From WLJO01 sp032117595 (GTDB lineage: Bacteria; Actinomycetota; Acidimicrobiia; Acidimicrobiales; Ilumatobacteraceae): a stretch of DNA of 8,304 nt. Every line of letters starts with the position of its first letter. Within the stretch, counting starts at the first letter, position 1. Position numbers and translations under genes: made by a program. Shown in pieces: positions 1 through 5,255 of this stretch. The stretch is from assembly GCA_032117595.1 (NCBI GenBank), contig JAULYZ010000040.1, positions 1-8,304 of the forward strand, in the 5' to 3' direction. A model generated the notes under the pieces. It was not told the origin of the DNA. It did not search any database and worked only from the letters and a program-made list of their open reading frames with translations.

Positions 1-54
1 AACGACGAGAGCAAGAACAACGACGAGAGCAAGAACAACGACGAGAGCAAGAGC
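1..54. repeat. 18-bp tandem repeat, 3 copies
   Basis: Three copies of aacgacgagagcaagaac lie head to tail; the third ends gagc instead of gaac. The unit is six codons, so the array keeps frame in the putative + strand C-terminal tail. It may continue to the left of the window. A partial echo (aacgacgag) follows at 67-75, just before the stop codon. Confidence 0.85.
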
Positions 55-78
55 AAGCAGCAGAAGAACGACGAGTAG
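1..78 (+). CDS. C-terminal tail of an unidentified protein (5' end outside window)
   Basis: Reading from base 1, the + strand is open for 25 codons and ends at a TAG at 76-78. The peptide is strongly hydrophilic: nearly three copies of Asn-Asp-Glu-Ser-Lys-Asn, then Ser/Lys/Gln/Asn/Asp/Glu. The opposite strand would give an implausible all Leu/Val/Ala peptide, which favours the + reading. It would be convergent with murD2, which ends at 166. Disordered charged tails like this are common at protein C-termini. Nothing in the visible part identifies the family, and it could instead be non-coding repeat DNA. The call rests on frame, composition and layout only. Confidence 0.4.
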   Translation, partial: NDESKNNDESKNNDESKSKQQKNDE

Positions 79-92
79 CCCGAGAGCAGCGA

Positions 93-172
93 GTTGCCCG
101 GTTGCCCAGTTGCCCGGTTGCCCAGTTACCCGGTTGCCCAGTTACCCGGTTGCCCAGTTGCCCGGTTACTCA
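93..172. repeat. 8-bp tandem array, 10 units, running into the murD2 stop codon
   Basis: Ten consecutive units of gttgcccg or gttgccca, with gttaccc variants at 125, 141 and 165. The last base alternates G/A through most of the array, giving a 16-bp higher-order period. The unit is not self-complementary, so no hairpin or terminator is expected from it. The final degenerate unit (165-172) supplies the TAA stop (tta at 166-168) and the last Glu codon of murD2. The array therefore occupies the space between two convergent genes and has either eroded or created the end of murD2. Confidence 0.9.
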
Positions 173-1587
173 GCCAGCGTCATACCGCGCTGCAGCAACA
201 ACGAGCGGAACCGCGCACTGCGCTCGCGGTAGTCGGCGAACTCGCCGTAACTCGTGGCACCCGGCGACAGCAGCAGCACGCCGGGCTCGCCATCGCCGAA
301 GCCCGCAGGATCCACGAGGTCAAGGGCCTCAGCCAACGAAGCCACCGTTTCGGGTCGCGCACCACCGACACGCTCCATCTCATCGGCGATACGCCGGCCA
401 GCCGGGCCCATCGCGATGACACGCACACGCCGGCGCGTGCTGGCACGACCACCCGGAACATCACCGGGGACATCGCCGGGAACATCACCGAGAACATCAC
501 CGGGAACACTGCCGGACAACGCCACCAGCGTCGCTGCGAAATCCCGGTAGTCGATCTCACGGTCGTAGCCCCCGAGCAACACCGTCACCGGTCGGTCGGC
601 GAACACCTCAAGTGCCGCCAGCACGGCCTCGGGGGCAGTGGCCAGCACATCATCCACCACGGTGAGATTGCCGTAGCGCCCCAAGGTGTGCAGCCGGTGC
701 TCGAGCGGCTGGAAACTGGCGAGCGCCTCCTCGAACCGCCGGTGCACCAGACCCATCACATGCGACGCAGCGTGCACTGCGAGGTTCGCGTTGCGCCGAT
801 TGTGCAGACCCTGCAGGTTCACCCGGTCGAGGTCCACGAGTACACCGTCACCGCCCGTGTGGTCGTCACGGATGAGTCGGCGACCCGCAACCGCACCATG
901 CGAACCATCGGTCACCCGCACCAGTTCTGGCTGCATCGCGTTCACGAGCGTGGTGTCGCAGGTAGCAAACAGTCGCACCTTGTCCGAGACATACCGCTCG
1001 TAGTTGCCGTGCCAGTCGAGATGCTCCTCGTAGATCGAGGTGAACACGCCGATCTCGGGGGAGCAGCCCGGGAGCGCCTCGATGTCGGCGCACTGATAGC
1101 TCGAGCACTCGAGCACCACCCACGACTGTGGTGTCGACAGCGTCTCTGCCGCCGGACGCCCGATGTTGCCCGCAAGCTCCACCGATTCGCCCGCCGCTGC
1201 GATGAGATGGGCGATGAGGCTCGCCGTGGTGGACTTGCCCTTGGTCCCGGTGACACCCACCACGCGCCGACCACCGCGCTCGGCGATCACCAGCGCCGTG
1301 AGTCCCGTCACCGCACCGCCCTGTGCAAGAAAGGCGCGCAACTCGGGCCGGTAGCGGCTCACACCCGGCGACTTGATGATCACGTCCACACCGTCGAGCA
1401 GAGAGTCCGGGACCGGCACGCGCTGCGCCGACCCCTGCCCGCCCAGTTCCCGGGCCCCATCGTCGAAGGTCTCCACCGAGGCGGGGCGGCACCAGGTGGT
1501 GTCGGCGAGCAACCCGAGCGCAGCACGCCCCTCGCGCCCGAGGCCCCACACCAGCACACGCTTGCCGTCGAGATCAGCGAGCCGCAT
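166..1587 (-). CDS. murD2: MurD-type ligase, probable UDP-MurNAc-L-Ala--L-glutamate ligase (MurD2)
   Basis: This is a 473-residue cytoplasmic Mur ligase. Visible motifs are the N-terminal nucleotide fold GLGREG (15-20), P-loop GVTGTKGKST (111-120), NIGRP (141-145), the ECSS acidic residue (E160), EEHLDWHG (187-194), the lysine in SDKVRLF (K203, where MurD carries a carbamylated lysine), HNRRNANLA (262-270), EHRL (296-299), GGYDRE (339-344) and LSPGATSYGEF (440-450). It lies directly downstream of murL and overlaps it by 14 bp. In Xanthomonas this pair replaces MurI plus classical MurD: MurD2 adds L-Glu and MurL inverts it. The L-Glu specificity is inferred from the neighbour and from changed Glu-site residues. 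The ATG at 1587 was chosen because AGGGGGG lies 6 bp upstream (1594-1600) and the Rossmann fold starts right after it; a longer frame to 2007 only shadows murL. A four-residue repeat (about 359-378) is inserted in the C-terminal domain. Confidence 0.85.
   Translation of the reverse strand: MRLADLDGKRVLVWGLGREGRAALGLLADTTWCRPASVETFDDGARELGGQGSAQRVPVPDSLLDGVDVIIKSPGVSRYRPELRAFLAQGGAVTGLTALVIAERGGRRVVGVTGTKGKSTTASLIAHLIAAAGESVELAGNIGRPAAETLSTPQSWVVLECSSYQCADIEALPGCSPEIGVFTSIYEEHLDWHGNYERYVSDKVRLFATCDTTLVNAMQPELVRVTDGSHGAVAGRRLIRDDHTGGDGVLVDLDRVNLQGLHNRRNANLAVHAASHVMGLVHRRFEEALASFQPLEHRLHTLGRYGNLTVVDDVLATAPEAVLAALEVFADRPVTVLLGGYDREIDYRDFAATLVALSGSVPGDVLGDVPGDVPGDVPGGRASTRRRVRVIAMGPAGRRIADEMERVGGARPETVASLAEALDLVDPAGFGDGEPGVLLLSPGATSYGEFADYRERSARFRSLLLQRGMTLAE
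455..514. repeat. 12-bp in-frame tandem repeat inside murD2
   Basis: Five units related to ggaacatcaccg lie end to end, read on the - strand as Gly-Asp-Val-Pro or Gly-Asp-Val-Leu. They encode roughly residues 359-378 of MurD2, between the helix ending ATLVALSG and the strand starting VRVIAMG. Ordinary MurD proteins have only a short loop here. The unit is a multiple of three, so copy changes do not break the gene. Confidence 0.85.
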
Positions 1588-3169
1588 CGCGATCCCCCCT
1601 GTGACTGTCGGGGACCAGACCCGTTTCTCCGAGCAACTCCACCCAGGTGCTCGGGATCGCATGCTCCCCACGATCCACCAGCGGGTCAGACGTGACGCGG
1701 GTTCCGGAGAGCTCCGGCGCGAGGGCGCGTACCACCGCCGCATCTCGCCACACCGGCGCACATTCGGTGCCCGCAGCGAGACGTTGCATCGCCCAGCGCG
1801 ACTCCTGCACGGTGCCCACACACTCGAGCGGCGGAACGCCCGACAGGCCGAGGATGGATCGGTAGGCGTCGACGCCGTGCGGGTCGTCGAGGAGTCGAGC
1901 ACCCTCGAAGATCCGGTCCATCTCGGCGAGAGAAAGGAACGGGGCGAGTCCGAGGTACACGAAGCGGCACTTCGGGCAGTCGCCGCACCACCGCGTACCC
2001 GCAGCACGACCCACGGCCGTGTAGGCGCGGTTGCAACTCGTCACCACATCGAAATACCGCGGCAGCGCAGCAAAGCGACGACAGATCTCGACCTCGTGCA
2101 GCGGCCGCAGGAGCGAGAAGTACTCCACGGGCAGCAGCGCAGCGAGCAACCGCTCGCACTCGAGACTCTTGGACCACTGATGGTTCACCGCCATACCGCG
2201 GTGCTCCGCCATTGGCACCGATGCCGACCATTCGTTCGCCATCACCACGGTGCCGTACCCATTGAGTACCGCACACACGGCAAGCGCAGCCGAGTTGATG
2301 GCCGTCACCGGCACGTGTCCGTTGAGCGCGCCGCGCTCGTTGAGTGCGAACAGCAGCGGATCGAGCTCACGGTCGACCACGAGATGGCGAAGGTGAGCCA
2401 CCTGCGCCGTGGCCTCGATGGCTCGATGCGTCCGGACCGAACCGAGGACGAGCTGTTGATCGCTGTCCGGGCGCCCGCCGCCGGCAAGCGCTGTTCGCAG
2501 CATCTCGATCGCAACGATCGAATCCTTGCCACCACCCACCGCCACGAGCACTGGGGTGTTGCGCTTGACGCTGTTGTTGCGGTTGACGCTGTTGTTGCCG
2601 TTGTCGCTGTCGTTGGTGCTGCCGTTGCTGCTGCCGTTGCTGCTGCCGTTGCTGCTCGGATGACTCGACGAGACACCCGCAGCACCCTGCACCGTCGAAA
2701 CCTCTGGGCAGACCACGTCGAGATCGTTCACCAGTGCGAACTCCGCAAGGCCGTGCAGGTAGAGCTCGTGGGTGAAGCCTGCGAGCCACTCCGGCACCCC
2801 CTCCACCCGTGCCGGCGCTGCAGCCTTGTAATAACTCGTCCCGGCACACACCATGAGCACTTCGAGCGCAGCGGAGAGTCGCGGGTCGTCGTGGCCAGCG
2901 GGTGCTTGCTCGGGTACGCCATCAAGCGCTCCATCAAGCGCTCCATCAAGCACGCCATCGCTCGACCCGTTGCCCGGGGCACACGGGAACACGAAACGTT
3001 CGACGAACTCGACACGGGTGCTCTCGCCCTCCAGCACGAACCGCAGCAACACCTCCACGCTGCGAGCGCCCCCGTCCCTGGCGGTGCGCTCACTGCCCAA
3101 CAGTTCCCATCCGTCGTACCGGAAGGTGTGCACGCAGCGCGGATCGAACACGTCGTGGCCAGCAGTCAC
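1574..3169 (-). CDS. murL: UDP-N-acetyl-alpha-D-muramoyl-L-alanyl-L-glutamate epimerase (MurL)
   Basis: This 531-residue protein has the MurL layout: an N-terminal domain with YKAAAPARVEG (114-124) and GFTHELYLHGLAEF (131-144), a PP-loop-like ATP site VAVGGGKDS (209-217), and the late cysteine motif WCGDCPKC (394-401) followed by FVYLGLAPFL. MurL uses ATP to invert the terminal L-Glu of UDP-MurNAc-L-Ala-L-Glu to D-Glu in the cytoplasm, giving the normal peptidoglycan precursor. The downstream overlapping murD2 supplies its substrate, so the two are probably translationally coupled. The start is the GTG at 3169, with AGGG 8-11 bp upstream (CAGGGC context); the frame is closed by a stop at 3203-3205. 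Two low-complexity insertions are odd: DGVLDGALDGALDG (71-84) and a Ser/Asn/Gly-rich stretch (about 167-204) immediately before the ATP site. Family identity is clear from motifs; activity is inferred from the family. Confidence 0.87.
   Translation of the reverse strand: MTAGHDVFDPRCVHTFRYDGWELLGSERTARDGGARSVEVLLRFVLEGESTRVEFVERFVFPCAPGNGSSDGVLDGALDGALDGVPEQAPAGHDDPRLSAALEVLMVCAGTSYYKAAAPARVEGVPEWLAGFTHELYLHGLAEFALVNDLDVVCPEVSTVQGAAGVSSSHPSSNGSSNGSSNGSTNDSDNGNNSVNRNNSVKRNTPVLVAVGGGKDSIVAIEMLRTALAGGGRPDSDQQLVLGSVRTHRAIEATAQVAHLRHLVVDRELDPLLFALNERGALNGHVPVTAINSAALAVCAVLNGYGTVVMANEWSASVPMAEHRGMAVNHQWSKSLECERLLAALLPVEYFSLLRPLHEVEICRRFAALPRYFDVVTSCNRAYTAVGRAAGTRWCGDCPKCRFVYLGLAPFLSLAEMDRIFEGARLLDDPHGVDAYRSILGLSGVPPLECVGTVQESRWAMQRLAAGTECAPVWRDAAVVRALAPELSGTRVTSDPLVDRGEHAIPSTWVELLGETGLVPDSHRGDRDAAR
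1594..1600 (-). promoter_or_regulatory. Strong ribosome binding site of murD2
   Basis: On the - strand AGGGGGG lies 6 bp before the ATG at 1587, inside the end of murL. It fixes the murD2 start and argues for direct initiation in addition to coupling with the murL stop at 1574-1576. Confidence 0.7.
2558..2659. repeat. Ser/Asn/Gly codon repeat inside murL
   Basis: A mixed array of 12-, 15- and 18-bp units built from ctgccgttgctg and ttgacgctgttgttg. On the - strand it reads as SSNG repeats and then NNSVNR/NNSVKR, residues about 170-204. All units are multiples of three. It forms a flexible hydrophilic linker directly before the GGGKDS ATP motif. Confidence 0.85.
2916..2963. repeat. 12-bp in-frame tandem repeat inside murL
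   Basis: Four units, the first three close to gctccatcaagc and the last diverged. On the - strand they encode Asp-Gly-Val-Leu / Asp-Gly-Ala-Leu, residues about 70-84 of MurL. It is a second, independent in-frame expansion in the same gene. Confidence 0.8.
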
Positions 3170-3227
3170 CGCACCGGCCCTGTCATGTCGCTGACCTGCC
3201 TGTCACTGGACCCGCCATGCGACCGCC

Positions 3228-3237
3228 ACGCTACGGT
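3228..3237. promoter_or_regulatory. Candidate symmetric bidirectional -10 region between murL and epoxide hydrolase
   Basis: The + strand carries TACGGT (3232-3237) exactly 7 bp before the hydrolase ATG, the spacing expected if transcription starts at the A of ATG (leaderless mRNA). The - strand of the overlapping bases reads TAGCGT (3228-3233), also a TANNNT -10, which would give murL a 5' leader of about 50 bases. Clear -35 boxes are not visible; TGGACC (3207-3212) is a weak candidate for the + direction with a long 19-bp spacer. Confidence 0.35.
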
Positions 3238-3244
3238 GCCCGGC

Positions 3245-4516
3245 ATGGCCGAGCCCACCCCGTTCACGATCTCCATCCCCGACTCCGACCTCGCCGATCT
3301 CCGCGCCCGCCTCGACCGTACCCGCCTGCCCGAGCGCGAGACCGTCGGTCTGCCCGGTGCCGCCGCGCACGCTGCTGACGATCAACGAGCCGATCATCCG
3401 ACCGACCATCCGGCCGATCATCCGGCCGACCATCCGGCCGATCATCCGGCCGACCATCCGGCCGATGTCCTCGACTGGTCGCAGGGAACCCCGCTCGACT
3501 ACGTCGTCGACCTGCTCGAGTACTGGCGCACGTCGTACGACTGGCGGCGCGCCGAGCGTTTGCTCAACTCGTTCCCGCAGTACACCACGCTGCTCGACGG
3601 CCCCGGCGGCCCGCTCGACATCCACTTCCTGCACGTGCGGTCACCCGAGCCCGACGCTTTCCCACTCGTGCTCACCCACGGTTGGCCCGGCTCGGTGCTC
3701 GAGTTCCACAAGGTCATCGGTCCGCTCACCGACCCGCGTTCGCACGGTGGCGACCCAGCCGACGCGTTCCACCTCGTGTGCCCCTCGCTGCCGGGCTACG
3801 GCTTCAGCGGCAAGCCGAGCGCAACGGGATGGGGTGTCGACTACATCGCGCGGGCGTGGGAACAGTTGATGATCGATCTCGGCTACTCGCAGTACGGCGC
3901 GCAGGGCGGCGACTGGGGCGCCATGGTCACCACCTGGATCGGCAGGGTTGGAGCCGGTTGTCTGGGCATTCATGTGAACATGCCCGTTGCGTTCCCGGGG
4001 CCCGATCAGATGACCGACCTCACCGAGCGCGAGATGGGCGCGCTGGCGAGCATGCAGTTCTACAACGACCACGACTCGGGCTACTCCAAGGAACAGTCGA
4101 CGCGCCCCCAGACCATCGGCTACTCGCTCGTCGATTCGCCGGTGGGTCAACTCGCGTGGATCATCGAAAAGTTCTACCAATGGACCGATTGCGACGGCCA
4201 TCCCGAGAACGTGCTCACCCGTGACGAACTGCTCGACAACGTGATGCTCTACTGGCTCACCGCATCGGGTGCGTCCTCGGCCCGGCTCTACTGGGAGAGC
4301 TTCGGCTCTGCCGCTGCGGGCGACCCCGTGGAGATCCCCTCGGGCATGTCGATCTTCCCGAAGGAGATCTTCCGGCCCTCGCGCCGCTGGGCCGAGCGCG
4401 CGTACACCGACATCCGCTACTGGAACGAACTCGACAAGGGCGGACACTTCGCCGCCTTCGAGCAGCCCGCCCAGTTCGTGGAGGAAGTCCGAAACTTCTT
4501 CCGGCTGGTGCGCTGA
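3245..4516 (+). CDS. Microsomal-type epoxide hydrolase (EHN domain plus alpha/beta hydrolase)
   Basis: This 423-residue protein opens with an epoxide-hydrolase N-terminal domain (FTISIPDSDLADLRARL, then EYWRTSYDWR at 92-101 and IHFLHVRS at 126-133). The alpha/beta hydrolase core follows: oxyanion-hole HGWPGS (145-150), LPGYGFSGKP (182-191), nucleophile D223 in GGDWG, acid E374 in IFPKE, and base H401 in GGHFAAFE. All three catalytic residues match microsomal epoxide hydrolase by position. It would open epoxides to diols through an Asp-ester intermediate; the substrate is unknown. The ATG at 3245 is preferred because the EHN domain begins at residue 5 and a TANNNT box sits 7 bp upstream. An extended frame from 1373 is a shadow of murD2 and murL. 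Odd feature: six Asp-His-Pro units (49-72) interrupt the EHN domain. It is divergent from murL and ends 16 bp from the convergent HAD gene. Confidence 0.88.
   Translation: MAEPTPFTISIPDSDLADLRARLDRTRLPERETVGLPGAAAHAADDQRADHPTDHPADHPADHPADHPADHPADVLDWSQGTPLDYVVDLLEYWRTSYDWRRAERLLNSFPQYTTLLDGPGGPLDIHFLHVRSPEPDAFPLVLTHGWPGSVLEFHKVIGPLTDPRSHGGDPADAFHLVCPSLPGYGFSGKPSATGWGVDYIARAWEQLMIDLGYSQYGAQGGDWGAMVTTWIGRVGAGCLGIHVNMPVAFPGPDQMTDLTEREMGALASMQFYNDHDSGYSKEQSTRPQTIGYSLVDSPVGQLAWIIEKFYQWTDCDGHPENVLTRDELLDNVMLYWLTASGASSARLYWESFGSAAAGDPVEIPSGMSIFPKEIFRPSRRWAERAYTDIRYWNELDKGGHFAAFEQPAQFVEEVRNFFRLVR
3389..3460. repeat. 12-bp in-frame tandem repeat inside the epoxide hydrolase
   Basis: Six units alternate gccgatcatccg and gccgaccatccg (unit 2 begins acc), so the period is really 24 bp with a synonymous GAT/GAC switch. 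Each unit encodes Ala/Thr-Asp-His-Pro. The array lies in the loop of the EHN domain between the RTRLPE segment and the DWSQGTPLDY segment. Confidence 0.92.
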
Positions 4517-4532
4517 GACGGGCACACGCAGT

Positions 4533-5216
4533 TCACAACCCGAACCGCTCGCGCACCAGCAGCGCTGCGTGAACCGGGTTCGTCACATGAAGGGCGGGCA
4601 TGCCCATCTCCAGCGCGCCCTGCACATTGCCGAGGTGGTCGTCGAGGAACAGGCACTCGGTGGTCGGCACCCCCGCACGCGCCGCGGCCAACCGGTAGAT
4701 CCCCGGCTCGGGCTTGCGCATGCCCACCTCGCAGGAGTCCACGACGTGGTCGAACAACTCGCCCACCGGGATGGTGCGCTCGATCACCGGACGGAATTCG
4801 CGCACCGAGTTGGTGAGCAGCACTGTGGGCACACCCGACGCACGGAGGTCTCGCACCACCGCCACCATCTCGGGTTCGGGTTCGTTCACGGCCCCGGCCA
4901 CCCACTCGTGGAAGACCCCCATGTCGAACCGAACACCGTGCTGCGAATAGTTGGGGTGCGCGAATCGCGCCACCATCCGCCGCCCGAACTCGGCGTCGAG
5001 GGCAACCAGTCCGCGCTCGGCATCGTGCCACGGGTTGTCGACGCCGTCGCCGAGGCCCCCGAAGATCGTGCCGAGCACCACATCGGCCGGGGCCCCGAAC
5101 TGTTCGGCAAGCCAGTGCATGCGCCCGATCGGCGACACCGCCATCACGCCACCGAAGTCGAAGATGCCGGCCCGCGGAGCTGTCACACGAACATGTTCGC
5201 AGAGTTCGCAGACCAT
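4533..5216 (-). CDS. HAD-superfamily hydrolase, ACAD10 N-domain/epoxide-hydrolase-phosphatase type
   Basis: This protein of up to 227 residues has all HAD motif regions: motif I GIFDFGGVM with nucleophile D20, motif II LLTNS (133-137), motif III lysine K168 in GMRKPEPGIY, and motif IV FLDDHLGN (190-197). An alpha-helical cap lies between motifs I and II. The usual second Asp of motif I (D-x-D) is Gly22, as in the FDMGGVL of ACAD10 and FDLGNVI of YihX. It is most likely a cytoplasmic phosphatase of unknown substrate. It follows the acyl-CoA dehydrogenase by 39 bp on the same strand, so the two probably form an operon. The start is uncertain: the ATG at 5216 lies inside a 13-bp repeat array without a Shine-Dalgarno site, while a GTG at 5186 (217 residues) also places motif I close to the N-terminus. 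Confidence 0.8.
   Translation of the reverse strand: MVCELCEHVRVTAPRAGIFDFGGVMAVSPIGRMHWLAEQFGAPADVVLGTIFGGLGDGVDNPWHDAERGLVALDAEFGRRMVARFAHPNYSQHGVRFDMGVFHEWVAGAVNEPEPEMVAVVRDLRASGVPTVLLTNSVREFRPVIERTIPVGELFDHVVDSCEVGMRKPEPGIYRLAAARAGVPTTECLFLDDHLGNVQGALEMGMPALHVTNPVHAALLVRERFGL
5188..5199. promoter_or_regulatory. Perfect 12-bp palindrome near the HAD start
   Basis: cgaacatgttcg is fully self-complementary and lies one base upstream of the alternative GTG start (5184-5186) of the HAD gene. It could be a regulator site, or chance within the flanking repeats. It resembles the CGAAC/GTTCG half-sites of Gram-positive LexA boxes, but with a 2-bp rather than 4-bp spacer. Confidence 0.25.
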
Positions 5217-5239
5217 GTTTGCAGAGCATGTTTGCAGGG
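5192..5239. repeat. 13-bp imperfect tandem repeat at the ACAD-HAD junction
   Basis: Copies catgttcgcagag (5192-5204), catgtttgcagag (5214-5226) and catgtttgcaggg (5227-5239), with a truncated ttcgcagac between the first two. Each full copy carries cat, an ATG on the - strand, so the array offers several staggered possible starts for the HAD gene. The unit is not a multiple of three, so these ATGs fall in different frames. Confidence 0.7.
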
Positions 5240-5255
5240 CGAGCCGCCCCGCTGC

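Noticed and set aside
93..172. CRISPR array
   Set aside because: The units are 8 bp and contiguous with no spacers. The same holds for the 12-, 13- and 18-bp arrays.
94..1695. Long + strand open frame of 533 codons
   Set aside because: It is antisense to murD2 and its N-terminus is only translated 8-bp repeat. Its composition (Arg/His/Pro-rich, no motifs) is that of a GC-rich shadow frame.
1588..2007. 140-residue N-terminal extension of MurD2
   Set aside because: It overlaps murL in another frame, is Arg/Ser-rich, and precedes a normal MurD N-terminus with a strong ribosome site.
1373..3244. 624-codon N-terminal extension of the epoxide hydrolase frame
   Set aside because: It lies antisense to murL and murD2 and has no domain. 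The EHN domain starts at the internal ATG at 3245, which has its own -10-like box.
4517..4532. Terminator between the convergent hydrolase and HAD genes
   Set aside because: The 16-bp gap contains no hairpin; any terminator would have to lie within the coding ends.
5188..5199. LexA (SOS) box
   Set aside because: The half-sites CGAAC/GTTCG are separated by 2 bp, not 4, and the neighbouring genes have no link to DNA repair.
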